A DNA stretch of 64,000 nt from Chitinophagaceae bacterium (GCA_016713085.1 JADJPV010000001.1:620001-684000), one strand, 5' to 3'. Positions 50,378-59,851 are shown, counted from the stretch's first letter. Numbers and translations: made by a program. The notes: generated by a model not told the origin, from the letters alone.

Positions 50378-51223
50378 TTACTTAAAAAGAGGAGAAATAT
50401 GCTGTTGAAAGATTCTGGCAGTTTGTTGACAGGTATACGTCTTATTGCCAAATGATTTCACCCATCTGACCCCATACATTGCATTGCTGAGAAAAACTTC
50501 ATCCGCATGTAAGATGTCTGTTACTGTATAATCTCCTTCTTCAGTTTTAATTCCTGACTTCTGTAATTCCTGAAGCAAATAACTCCGCATTACACCTGCA
50601 ACACAGCCTTCTTTTAAATGAGGCGTATGCACAATCTCGTCTTTTGTAAAAAACACATTGGCAATGGTTGCATCACAGATCCGTTTGTGTTGATTCAGGA
50701 TCAATGCTTCATTCCATTTTTGTTGCTTTGCATGCTGCGCTGCCATTGCATACAGTAAATAGTTATTGCTTTTCAGATTAGAAAAGGCATCACATGATTT
50801 CCACCCGTCATCAAACAAACCAATATCCAGCCCATTCTCATTCATTGAAAATTCCTTCTTTTCTAAAGGCCAGCATTGAACAAGGTAGTTGAATGGAGTT
50901 GTTGGGCTTTCCCACAAACCACCCTCACCTTTAAATACTTTAATACGAACCCTGGCGGCATCTCTGCATTTATTCTTTGCTGACAGCGAAAGCACTTCCT
51001 TTTTCAGCATCTCTTTTGTGAAATGCACAGGCACTGTAAAATAAAGTTGAGGAAGGGAGTGAATCAAACGGCTCCAATGTTCATTCCACAAAGGCAGATC
51101 ATTATTGTGCAAACGTATGGTTTCAAACAAACCTTCTCCATACCTGAAAGCCCGGCTATCAGGATGAATTACGTTCTCCTCACCGCTGAAAACTTTGCCA
51201 TTAAGATTAAAACTCAGTTCCAT
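50378..51223 (-). CDS. Class IV aminotransferase (probable aminodeoxychorismate lyase)
   Basis: 281 residues of the fold-type IV PLP enzymes, which include branched-chain aminotransferase and 4-amino-4-deoxychorismate lyase. PDSRAFRYGEGLFETIRL, the PLP Lys in SNLKSNNYLLYAMAA (about residue 150) and CDATIANVFFTKDEIV are seen. The short length and single-gene context favour aminodeoxychorismate lyase (folate synthesis), which fits the nearby folE, but this is inference. Confidence 0.82.
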   Translation of the reverse strand: MELSFNLNGKVFSGEENVIHPDSRAFRYGEGLFETIRLHNNDLPLWNEHWSRLIHSLPQLYFTVPVHFTKEMLKKEVLSLSAKNKCRDAARVRIKVFKGEGGLWESPTTPFNYLVQCWPLEKKEFSMNENGLDIGLFDDGWKSCDAFSNLKSNNYLLYAMAAQHAKQQKWNEALILNQHKRICDATIANVFFTKDEIVHTPHLKEGCVAGVMRSYLLQELQKSGIKTEEGDYTVTDILHADEVFLSNAMYGVRWVKSFGNKTYTCQQTARIFQQHISPLFK

Positions 51224-51252
51224 TCAAACAAATTAGAATCGAATATAAACAA

Positions 51253-51280
51253 AGAGGCGACACTTTTCAGTATCGCCTCT
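51253..51280 (-). terminator. Terminator of the response regulator at 51305
   Basis: AGAGGCGA (51253-51260) pairs with TCGCCTCT (51273-51280) over a 12-base loop; on the minus strand followed by TTGTTTAT. Confidence 0.7.
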
Positions 51281-51304
51281 GCAGTTGGTTTCGGGTTACA
51301 GCGG

Positions 51305-51997
51305 TTATCCTTCGATTATATGATTTTTTACAGCATAGAGAATTAATCCTGCAGTTGAACGTGCACCGATCTTTGATTTGAGTTTATCACGGATGGCTTC
51401 AACAGTACGGGGACTGAGATCAACTAAATCTGCAATTTCTTTTGTACTCTTTTCTTCACACATCAACCGGAGAATGGTTGTCTCCTTTTCATTCAGCTTC
51501 ACATCATGACCCATTACAGAATCACCCTGACGTTTCATTTTCAAGCCGTCAATTAAAGCTTTATTGGTAAGTGTGTTGAAGAAATATTCCTGTTCGTAAC
51601 AAGTCTTAATTGCTTCGTAAATCACTTCACTGTCTGAGTTTTTGGTGAGGTAGGAATTTGCTCCCAGCTCCATCAGCTTAGTGATCATGGTATGCTCATC
51701 ATGCATCGTAAGCATGATAATTTTGATATCCGGGTAAAGCCGCTTTACTTCAGGCAGAGTGGCAATTCCGTCCATGATGGGCATTTGCACATCAAGTAAA
51801 ATTACATCAGGCTGAATGGACTTAAGCATGTTTAAGAGGTGCATTCCATTATCTGCCTCAAAAATTACCTGAATATCTTTTTTCATACCCATTGCATTCT
51901 TAACCCCTGCACGGTAAAGTACATGGTCGTCAGTAATGGCAACTTTGATGATATCTGTGGATTGTTCGTTTGGTTTCACGGTTTTCATTTCGTACAT
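51305..51997 (-). CDS. NarL/LuxR-type response regulator, orphan 1
   Basis: Two-component regulator. Receiver domain (residues about 18-135): acidic pair in AITDDHVLYRAG, phospho-Asp in VILLDVQMPIMDG, Lys in SYLTKNSD. A NarL-type helix-turn-helix follows (residues about 165-228): LNEKETTILRLMCEEKSTKE then LVDLSPRTVEAIRDKLKSKI. No sensor kinase is beside it. It lies 119 bp downstream of a paralogous regulator in the same direction. Confidence 0.92.
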   Translation of the reverse strand: MYEMKTVKPNEQSTDIIKVAITDDHVLYRAGVKNAMGMKKDIQVIFEADNGMHLLNMLKSIQPDVILLDVQMPIMDGIATLPEVKRLYPDIKIIMLTMHDEHTMITKLMELGANSYLTKNSDSEVIYEAIKTCYEQEYFFNTLTNKALIDGLKMKRQGDSVMGHDVKLNEKETTILRLMCEEKSTKEIADLVDLSPRTVEAIRDKLKSKIGARSTAGLILYAVKNHIIEG

Positions 51998-52116
51998 AGG
52001 GTATTATTTTCGGACGTATTAATAAGTATTACAGTTTGCAAATTGACGATTATTCCGCTGTTTTTTATCAGTACTACTACCTGACTTTAAACCTGTGGTT
52101 TTTACGTAGTGGTATT

Positions 52117-52776
52117 TCACTCAATCAGCCGATTCCTCATTCCATACACAATCAGCCCCGCAATTGTCTTTGACCCCACCTTGTTTTTCATGTTTTGCCT
52201 GATTGTTTCAATGGTACGTGGGCTCAGAAAAACTTCTTTTGATATTTCCTCTGTTGTTTTGTCTTCAGACAGCAATTTCAATATCTGGAGCTCTTTTTCA
52301 GAAAATTTGGTGGTATTGGGATAGTGCTGTTTTACCGTTCTTTTGTAGTTCAGTTTCAACAATACAGCCTGGTTCACCAGTTCGTTGAAATAGAAATCTT
52401 CATTCATGCAGGTGAGGATGGCCTCATAAATTTCGTTGGGATCGGTTGTTTTGGTGAGATAGGCATTGGCTCCCATTTCCATCATTTTGCTCACCATTTG
52501 CTGATCATCGTACATACTCAGCACAACAATCTTTACTTCTTCGTATTCTTTACGGATCAGTTGCAGGGCATTGATGCCATCCAGTTCGGGCATCCGAATG
52601 TCCATCAGTAAAATATCGGGCTTTTTAATAGCAAGTTTATGCATCAAATCCTTACCATCTTCAGCTTCCCATATTAATTTGAGATGAGGTCTTCCGCCGA
52701 GGGCCATTTTAATACCGTCACGGAAAATTTTGTGATCGTCTGCAATTGCGAACTTAATTTGAGAATCAACAGACAT
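52117..52776 (-). CDS. NarL/LuxR-type response regulator, orphan 2
   Basis: 219 residues: receiver domain with AIADDHKIFRDG, phospho-Asp in ILLMDIRMPELDG and AYLTKTTDP, then FSEKELQILKLLSEDKTTEE and VFLSPRTIETIRQNMKNKV of the DNA-binding domain. A close paralogue of the neighbouring regulator and of the two regulators at 59.2 and 62.3 kb. No kinase gene adjacent; the nearest HisKA_3 kinases are 6 and 9 kb away. Confidence 0.92.
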   Translation of the reverse strand: MSVDSQIKFAIADDHKIFRDGIKMALGGRPHLKLIWEAEDGKDLMHKLAIKKPDILLMDIRMPELDGINALQLIRKEYEEVKIVVLSMYDDQQMVSKMMEMGANAYLTKTTDPNEIYEAILTCMNEDFYFNELVNQAVLLKLNYKRTVKQHYPNTTKFSEKELQILKLLSEDKTTEEISKEVFLSPRTIETIRQNMKNKVGSKTIAGLIVYGMRNRLIE

Positions 52777-52991
52777 GGGATATTGTGGTTTTAGGTTATC
52801 CGCAAGATACAGTACCCAAATGGATTAACAAAAGGAAATTGGGGGAATTTTGCGAGGCTATTTACGTAAAGCAATATAGGGATTCAGCAGCTTCAATACT
52901 GGGGCCAATAAGCATCCTGTTTCTCAGGCAAATGGCTATTCCTCGTGTCCAACCGTTACTATTTAAAAGAAACAAGCATACAGCCGGCATG

Positions 52992-53189
52992 TTACGAAAC
53001 CAAATCAGCCCAATACCTGCTGTATAAATTGCTGGTCAGTAACAAATTTTGGTGGTCACCCTGCGATGTAATAACCCCGTTTTCTAGTATATAGATTCTG
53101 TCGCAAAAAGATTTTAATACATGTAATCTGTGGGTAATAAAAATGACAGCTATATCTTTCTTGATTTTTTTTAAGATCGACTGAGAAAA
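52992..53189 (-). pseudogene. C-terminal remnant of an ABC exporter ATPase
   Basis: A 65-codon frame on the minus strand (52992 stop; open up to 53189) reads ILKKIKKDIAVIFITHRLHV then LKSFCDRIYILENGVITSQG and LYSRYWADLVS. ITHR is the H-loop of an ABC ATPase, and the following lines match the C-terminus of peptidase-containing bacteriocin exporters as I know them. Walker A, signature and transmembrane domain are absent: upstream the frame hits a stop at 53190-53192. It faces the same way as, and lies just after, the outer-membrane barrel gene, so it is probably the stump of an exporter gene of that unit lost by deletion. Confidence 0.7.
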
Positions 53190-53346
53190 TTAAAACTGAA
53201 AAGACAAGTAAATTAAAACATTTCGTGGCAGTGTATTTGATCTAAAAAAACTTCGTGAAAAATCTGAAACCCGGTACTGCAAAAAATTTAAAGTATTTGT
53301 TAAGTTATTTGCAATGAATTTAATTTCAATATTTTTTTTGCTGGGT

Positions 53347-55852
53347 TTAAAAAGAAAGGTTGAAATTTAAGAACAAAGTCCCCTTATTTGAGTTAATATC
53401 TGGCAAATAATAATCACTAACTATAAACATTTTTATCTTTTTATTTGGCATAAAAATATATTTGGCATTGTTTATATAACTGCTCAGTGAAATCACATTC
53501 TCAAATGTGCTTTTGCTATTATTAACTGTAAATGAATTTTCAGTTTCAAAATTGAATTTACCTTTAAAAATTGTTTTGAAGAAAATTACTGCCGTGGTTG
53601 TATTACTAGTGTTTCTACGTACTAAACCAGGCGATAGAAAATTGTTGTAATAATTAGTAGTATTATTTAATGAAAATTTTAAAGACGATTTAATTTTAGG
53701 AATATATTTGTTAATGTACAAATAAATATCCAATATTTTATTATCTACGTTTTCCATTGAAAAGGTAGTGTACAGCAAAGTGTCAGTTATATTGTAAATA
53801 GGCAGATAGTCACGACCATTTGTTTGAAAAGTTGCACTTATGCCGTTGTCAAACTGATTATACAAGTCAGATCTGAAATAATTTAAGGTTATTGTATTCG
53901 TGTTTCTTAAAGAAAGATCAATTTTATTATTGGTTGCATTTCTAAAATTTTGGATGATAATTTCTGGAAATAAATATTGATCAGTTGTATTTGTACAACT
54001 ATAGCTATAATTTAAGGATAAGCTAGAAATATTTGTAAGCAAATATTTTAATCTTATTGTTGGCTCAAAGAACAGGTTATTTTTCGAAAGTTCTTTCCCA
54101 TTGGATTTATTGACCCACTGTTGTTGTAAAAAAGCCAGATTATAGAGAGTTGTTAATTTCAATTTACCAAAATCAAAATTAATTTTTGCACCTTGTGAAA
54201 ATGATGGTTTCAAATATTTTATATTGTTCACACTTGAAGTAACATTTACATTATTTTCATTATTACTAATATTTGATTCGTATTTGTTTTTATCATAGCT
54301 TGCTTTAAAATATATATTATACTTCGTTTTTTTTATAGATCCAAAAAGAGTTGCAGTTAAATGAGTATAGTTTCTTTCAAAATTGCTTATTTGTTTGTCT
54401 TTCGTAAAAAGGGTTCTTTTCAAAACAGAGGGATAAACAGTATAAATTTGATCGATCCAGTTTTGTGTTGTTCTCAGTTCAATTTGCAAAGCTTGAGTTT
54501 TATTTATACGCTGTGTAAAAGTAGCTAACAGTTTATTGAACCTTTCATTGGAATTGAGATTGGTTTGATAAAGTGGAATAAAATTAGAATTACTTGCCCT
54601 GTATGATTTTATTTCTTCTCTTGTATTTGAAAAAGATACCTCCACTAAGGCTTTTGATGAAATTGAATATCTAAAATTTACATCACCTTTTAAAGACTGC
54701 GGTTTCTTTTGCCCCGTTGTTCTATCGTTGGTTTTTATAGTGTTGTTTGATACGAAGTATTGATTGTCAAAGTTCTGCTGATTTGAAATTTTATCATTTA
54801 CGTAATATATATTTCCTTTCAAAGTTATTTTTGGTGCTATTTTAAATAAGGAGTTATAGTTTACAAAAAACTGAGAGTTCATATTGCTATAGTTTTTATC
54901 ATATTCAACTGGAGAAGATGGCTCATAAATAAATTTTTGTGCGGCATACTTTCTATCTTTTACCTCTTCAATACTAAAATTGTTTCCGTAATAATCAACA
55001 GGTGCTTTATTATGCCCGATATTATTATAAGATGCAGTTGAGAAAAACTTTTGTATTTTACCGAGTCCCAGAATGTTAGAATTAATATCAGATGCTAAAT
55101 CTGCCTTATTACCCTGCATTCCCAACCCTATTTCACTGTTACCGGAAATCTTCAGTTTCGTTTTAGCAACTTTAATATTTAAAGCAACGTTTTCTTCTTT
55201 TTCAAGCCCTTTTAGTACATAATTTTCTGAATAATTCTCTATGGCCTGTACTTCTGTTACAATATTTGCATTAATATTCTTTGACCCTAATGTGTAGTTA
55301 GCTCCAAACAAATTATCTCCTTCTAACAGAATCGTTTCAATAGGCTTCCCTTTAAATTTTATTTCTCCGCTTTTTTTATTTACTTCAATTCCAGGTAGTT
55401 TTTCTAAAATGTCAGCTAATTTTTGCTCCGTTCCATCAGAAAATGCTTTTACCTTATAGATGGTGGTATCGTTTTTAACCTGTATTGGTCTGGATTTTGC
55501 AGTTACAATTATTGGTTGTAAGTTTTTTACATTCCTTTTTGAAAGAATACATCGCAAAGTATCTTTTAAAAAATCAGTAAGTTTTACAACTCTATAGTAT
55601 TCCTCATAACCGGGTGCCGTAATTTCAATTTTTATAGTGTTGCAGCCAACACTTCCCGGAATAATGAAATAACTATTGCGGATTATGTGATAACTACTTA
55701 ACTTATCATCATTTTTATTACAATAAATTTTTATGTAAGCTATTTCTATACTACTTTTTAATGAATCAGTTAATTTAAGATTTACTTTTTTGTGCTTGTG
55801 AAGTAATGGCTTTAGTAAAAAGTAATATTAAGAATAGGTATTTATAATTCAC
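53347..55852 (-). CDS. TonB-receptor-like outer-membrane barrel, frameshifted near its start
   Basis: About 834 residues once repaired. Signal peptide at the GTG start 55852 (NYKYLFLILLFTKAITSQAQ), a carboxypeptidase-regulatory-like beta domain (IKIEITAPGYEEYYRVVKL), a plug-like domain (KLADILEKLPGIEVNKKSGE, IETILLEGDNLFGANYTLG) and a long barrel rich in alternating aromatic strands ending LFLNFNLSF. One extra A near 55785 separates signal peptide from the rest. Two bases separate it from the GLPGLI stop, so the two are co-translated. AT-richer than flanking genes. Such barrels pair with GLPGLI proteins; substrate unknown. Confidence 0.82.
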
Positions 55853-55854
55853 TT

Positions 55855-56588
55855 TTATTGTTCTTTTAGCAATTCAATTGAGTTATCCTTAAAAGAATAA
55901 GTGACGTCCTCATCTTTTTCTTCTGATTGTACTTTTCGTTGCTGATCAGATAGTTTTTTAGAAAGAGCTTCTTATGTTCGATAAATGTTAAAAACTTGAT
56001 TTTATCATTACTATACGGGTTATTTATAATTTCAGGCTTTAAATTAACAGAGACTTTATAGGCTTCGTATTTATACATCCCATCTTTAGTTGCTGCTTCT
56101 AAAATAGTTCCTGGTAATCCGGTTAACTTCCATGGGCCGCTATAGAATGGTAGGCTTTCACAGTAATAAGCTTTGTATTCACGCCCCCTGAACTCACATG
56201 TAGCTAATTTGCAGTTATAGCCAAGTATTGTCTTTTGGATTGTATCATATATAATCCATTGAAATTTATCAGTAATGCTATCATCTATAATGTAAAAATC
56301 TTTGTTAAAGATAGGCTCGTATTGGTATAGTTTATTGGTTACTTTATTTATATATAAGCCCAAGCTTTTGGTTTTATTTAAAAATATAATGTCAGATCCT
56401 AATACTGCCGTATCCTTACTTAAAAACACGCTTGCCTTTCCGTTGTCTTTTAATTTTTTAAAAAAGGTCAAGGAGCCACCCTCTGGTTTGTTTAAAGTAA
56501 AGCTATATTCTACTTCTAAATAGCTTACCTGGGCATCGAGAGTGTTGATGGCTACTACAAAATGGCATAGTAAAATTAGTTGATTCAT
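55855..56588 (-). CDS. GLPGLI-family secreted protein, frameshifted near the end
   Basis: Signal peptide MNQLILLCHFVVAINTLDAQ, then a beta-rich domain with the family motif GPWKLTGLPGTILEA (about residue 165), and CKLATCEFRGREYKAYYCES before it. The visible frame ends out of phase; adding one A near 55965 gives KKLSDQQRKVQSEEKDEDVT and ends ELLKEQ at 55855 (244 residues). GLPGLI proteins are a Bacteroidota family of unknown function often found next to TonB-type barrels, as here. Preceded by a strong hairpin and two Cys-rich peptide genes. Confidence 0.88.
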
Positions 56589-56611
56589 TACGATTATTAT
56601 TTAGAAACTAA

Positions 56612-56643
56612 AGCATAGATTCCAAAAGTTTGGAATCTATGCT
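56612..56643. terminator. Strong hairpin between peptide genes and GLPGLI gene (possible attenuator)
   Basis: A perfect 15-bp inverted repeat, AGCATAGATTCCAAA (56612-56626) against TTTGGAATCTATGCT (56629-56643), with a 2-base loop. On the minus strand it is followed by TTTAGTTTCT, a weak U-tract, so it may let some transcripts through. Confidence 0.8.
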
Positions 56644-56682
56644 GATTAAAGTTATGTGTTAATTTAAAAGTATCGATAACCG

Positions 56683-57003
56683 TCAAAAAACAGCGTATAC
56701 TGCAGCTATTCGGGCTCTTTCACATGCTCTAGCACCAGCAGTTTCACAACTCGTAAATATCCATCCGGCACATGCTGTTTGAGAAACAGTTTGTTGTCCG
56801 TCCATACTGGTAGCAGTGAAAGTACAACAAACATTACAAATAAGTTTTTGCTGCCGAAAAATGGAGTCCGCTTTAATCAATTTTCCCATAATAGAAAAAT
56901 CTTTGAGTGAAAATTTCCGTTCATCTTCTTTTTTTAATTCATCACTTGCTAAAACGTTAAGTGAACAGTATAGTGCAAGTAAAATAAATACGACCTTTTT
57001 CAT
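56683..57003 (-). CDS. Cys-rich secreted peptide A
   Basis: 106 residues from ATG 57003. Sec signal peptide MKKVVFILLALYCSLNVLAS, a charged linker (DELKKEDERKFSLKDFS), then a Cys-rich core: LICNVCCTFTATSMDG, TVSQTACAGWIFTSC and ARACERARIAAVYAVF. Five of its Cys fall in the last 60 residues. The core shares CCT-x-T, TAC-x-GW and RACE-[RK]-A with the gene 43 bp upstream. I know no named family. Expected to be exported and disulfide-bonded in the periplasm or outside. Confidence 0.75.
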   Translation of the reverse strand: MKKVVFILLALYCSLNVLASDELKKEDERKFSLKDFSIMGKLIKADSIFRQQKLICNVCCTFTATSMDGQQTVSQTACAGWIFTSCETAGARACERARIAAVYAVF

Positions 57004-57045
57004 TTTTTTACATTTTAAGTTGAAGTAATAAATAAGCATAATATT

Positions 57046-57308
57046 TTATTGCTGAGCAGCATGTAAAGCTGCTTCAGCTTTTTCACAAGCCCGATCCATT
57101 GCATTGTCGCTGTTACTTAAAACCAGCCAGAACAAGCTGTAACGCTAATTGTTGCCCCATTTTCTCCCCACGAACCTGTTGCTGTACAGCACTCCCTTCC
57201 AAGATTTAATTTTGAAATCTTCAGTTTTGATTTGTTTGGAGTTTTTGCTGCAAAAGATACTGATGCTGTAAAGGCAATTAATGCTAATAACAATGAAATC
57301 TTTTTCAT
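57046..57308 (-). CDS. Cys-rich secreted peptide B, frameshifted
   Basis: Paralogue of peptide A and first gene of the minus-strand unit. Signal peptide MKKISLLLALIAFTASVSFA, basic linker (KTPNKSKLKISKLNLG), core ECCTATGSWGENGATISVTA then CSGWF. The visible frame stops at 57117 after 63 residues, but one added T in the GGTTTTAAG run continues LSNSDNAMDRACEKAEAALH AAQQ to 57046 (87 residues), matching the C-terminus of peptide A. That similarity makes the frameshift reading convincing. No family recognised. Confidence 0.72.
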
Positions 57309-57813
57309 TTCTTTTAACTTTAAGTTTTAAACCATTTACTCGTCTTGCGTGTGTTGCGCAGCACACAGGGCATACAGTGTTTTTCCCTCATGGCTGCAAA
57401 GCCAATCCTTGTTGCTTAAGTTTGCCAGTGGTTAGCTGCCGGGCATAAGCATTCCCATACGGTTACCAGCCGCAATATGTTCAAAAAGATGTTTCTCATA
57501 GATGATAAGAGCTTACTAAACCCTATATTTCAGTTTTTCATTAATTAAGCCTAATTTAAAAAAGGTGTTTTTCCCTAACTAAGCAAAAAGAAACTCAACA
57601 AACGAAGCCGGTTATGTAAACGTGTTACTGCCCATTTTCATTTGTTCTTTCAAAACTAATAGCTGCACAAAACAATACAATGGGAAAAACCTCAGCATTT
57701 AAACGTTTTTTTCCCGCTGTAAAAAGGAAAAAGATCAGTTACTTGTGGAAAATTAAGAACCATAGGTTTCATGAAATCACAATTACCTTACAGAAAAAAT
57801 TACAGGGGATTAT
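57309..57813. other. 505-bp divergent intergenic region with palindrome and direct repeats
   Basis: No gene. Holds a near-perfect palindrome GTGTGTTGCGCAGCACAC (57349-57366), 41 bp upstream of the peptide B start; a 12-bp direct repeat GTGTTTTTCCCT at 57377-57388 and 57565-57576; and a GGGAAAAA/TTTTTCCC inverted pair (57682-57689, 57708-57715). These could be regulator sites for the divergent peptide unit and the sensory module; no consensus TAnnTTTG was found. Confidence 0.5.
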
Positions 57814-58419
57814 ATGGGACTAATCATTGATTTTTTTTGTATTACTGTTTTAATAACAGGCCTCTTAAGGATAAAAGACACCTACAGACTTTGGCCTATG
57901 TTAGTTTTTTTAACAGCATCTGAAATAACGAATATTGCTTTGTATATTCCTCTCCCGCCAAATACTTCCAGACACATTTATATGAGTTTTATCATTGTTG
58001 AAGCAGGATGTTTTGTGATTTTTTTTAAGGACATTTTAAAATTGAAGCAATTTTTATTTATAGTTGCTTGTGCTTTATTATTATTGTTTGTTTTTATCAA
58101 TATCAGAAGCCGTGATATTGCTTTTACCACTTTCGTTAGAGTATCACCTCCTATTCTTATCGTTTTTGGATGTACATTTTACTTTTTTAATTTATTGCGA
58201 GAGACTTATTCTGGTAGTCCGGCAAAGTCTCCTCATTTTTGGATTGTAGCAGGTGCAAGCTTGCACTTCTTGTTAAGTTTCCCATCATCATTTTTTAATC
58301 AAATATTGATAGACCGATATTTACTATTAGAAACTATAAGTAGTATTACAACTGAGTTTTCATATTTGATCCTGTACTTATGCATTTTTAAAGCTTTTTT
58401 ATGCAAGACCAGCAATTAA
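57814..58419 (+). CDS. Multi-TM protein, sensory module 1
   Basis: 201 residues with about six or seven membrane helices (MGLIIDFFCITVLITGLLRI, SFIIVEAGCFVIFFKDILKL, FLFIVACALLLLFVFINI and others) and almost no soluble domain; PHFWIVAGASLHFLLSFPSS recalls PEFWYVVAIFIYSSGTFFIY in the gene at 60819. Its end overlaps the kinase gene start by 19 bp, so the two are translationally coupled; it is probably the kinase's membrane sensor. No family recognised. Confidence 0.7.
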   Translation: MGLIIDFFCITVLITGLLRIKDTYRLWPMLVFLTASEITNIALYIPLPPNTSRHIYMSFIIVEAGCFVIFFKDILKLKQFLFIVACALLLLFVFINIRSRDIAFTTFVRVSPPILIVFGCTFYFFNLLRETYSGSPAKSPHFWIVAGASLHFLLSFPSSFFNQILIDRYLLLETISSITTEFSYLILYLCIFKAFLCKTSN

Positions 58420-59196
58420 GAATAACCATTTTCTATATTTTTACATTAGTGTTTCTTATACTGATGGTGTCAGTTGTGGCATTATTGCTGTATGCTTACA
58501 GAAAAAAAACAGGCATTGCACTTTGAAAAAGAAAACATGCTCAAAGCTGAACATGAAACACAGCTTATCGCCAGCCGTATGGAAATTCATGAGTCAACCT
58601 TAACCGAAATATCCCGTGAAATTCACGACAATATCAATCTCTCACTTACCCTTGCCAAACTACAGCTCACTACAATTGCATGGAATGATACTGAACAAGG
58701 TAAATTCATAGTTGGTTCCTGTGCCGACCTTATCGGGAAAACTATCGATGAACTGAGTAATCTTTCAAGAAGTCTTAATGCAGATATGATTGCATCGCAG
58801 GGCCTGCTCAATGCCCTCGAAGCAGAAATCGAAAGAATTAACCGTTCGGCAAAAATCAATATAGTCATGCATGTTTTTGGGGAAACTAAATTTCTTGAAT
58901 CGCAAAAGGAACTGATCCTTTTCCGCATCATACAGGAAGCCCTTCAAAATATTATCAAGCATGCCTGTGCAGGTGTTGTTCAGTTTCACCTTTACTTTCA
59001 GGAGAAAGAGCTGCTGATCAGTATTGCTGATGATGGTATTGGCTATAACGTACAGCAGCCAAAACATCATGGAGCTGGTATAACCAATATGCAGGCAAGG
59101 GTGGCAGCCTTAAATGGCAGTTTCGGTATAGAAGGCATGCAGAATAAGGGAACAACTATTACTATTAAAATTCCGTATACAAGTAATGACAGATGA
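58401..59196 (+). CDS. Sensor histidine kinase (HisKA_3), module 1, frameshifted
   Basis: 264 residues when one A is removed from the eight-A run at 58502-58509: the N-terminal membrane helix (ITIFYIFTLVFLILMVSVVA) then joins a coiled coil, the HisKA_3 phosphoacceptor region ISREIHDNINLSLTLAK (His about residue 80) and an HATPase domain with N-box IIQEALQNIIKHAC, DDGIGYNV and GAGITNMQARVAAL. There is no extracellular sensor domain; the multi-TM neighbour may supply it. The end overlaps the response regulator by 11 bp. Confidence 0.88.
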
Positions 59197-59851
59197 ACAA
59201 CAGAAAATAAAAGTACTTATAGCAGACGACCATATACTGCTTCGTAATGCACTTGCCGGCTTAATTGATCAATTTCAGACATGTGCTGTGATTTTTCAGG
59301 CCTGTAACGGATTGGAAGTAATGCGATGTCTTAAAAGCGGTAATATCCCTGATATCATCCTGCTTGATTTAAATATGCCCGAAATGGATGGGTTTGAAAC
59401 AGCAGAGCAATTGCAGCTTCAATTCCCTGCTGTAAAAGTGATGGCCGTAACTATGTATGATTCTGAGCTTTCTCTGATCCGTTTATTGCAGTTTGGGGTT
59501 AAGGGATTTTTGCGAAAAGATATTCAGCCGACAGAACTGAAAACTGCCATTGAAACATTGTACAGGGATGGGTATTATCATTCCAATTATCTTGGTAGCA
59601 AACTTTCCGGGTTGTTTATAAAGGGAAAGGACAATAAACGCAAAATTGACGAAGCCCTTTTACAGGAACACGAATTGCTTTTTCTTCGGTATACCTCAAC
59701 AGATAAAACCTATAAGGAGATTGCCCTGGAAATGGACCTAAGTCCCCGTGCTATTGATAGTTTAAGAGACCAGCTTTTTGTAAAATTAGATGTTAAAAGC
59801 AGGGTGGGACTGGCAATCTATGCTGTCAAAAATGGAATTGTAAGATTTTAA
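59186..59851 (+). CDS. NarL/LuxR-type response regulator, module 1
   Basis: 221 residues. Receiver domain with LIADDHILLRNAL, phospho-Asp in IILLDLNMPEMDG and GFLRKDIQP; DNA-binding domain with LRYTSTDKTYKEIALEMDLS and PRAIDSLRDQLFVKL. The start overlaps the kinase by 11 bp, so the three genes from 57814 form one coupled unit. A 513-bp gap and then the 120-residue gene follow. Confidence 0.92.
   Translation: MTDEQQKIKVLIADDHILLRNALAGLIDQFQTCAVIFQACNGLEVMRCLKSGNIPDIILLDLNMPEMDGFETAEQLQLQFPAVKVMAVTMYDSELSLIRLLQFGVKGFLRKDIQPTELKTAIETLYRDGYYHSNYLGSKLSGLFIKGKDNKRKIDEALLQEHELLFLRYTSTDKTYKEIALEMDLSPRAIDSLRDQLFVKLDVKSRVGLAIYAVKNGIVRF

Noticed and set aside
57046..57308. Lanthipeptide or double-glycine leader precursor
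   Set aside because: The N-terminus is a plain Sec signal peptide and no modifying enzyme genes are in the window, although an exporter stump is near.
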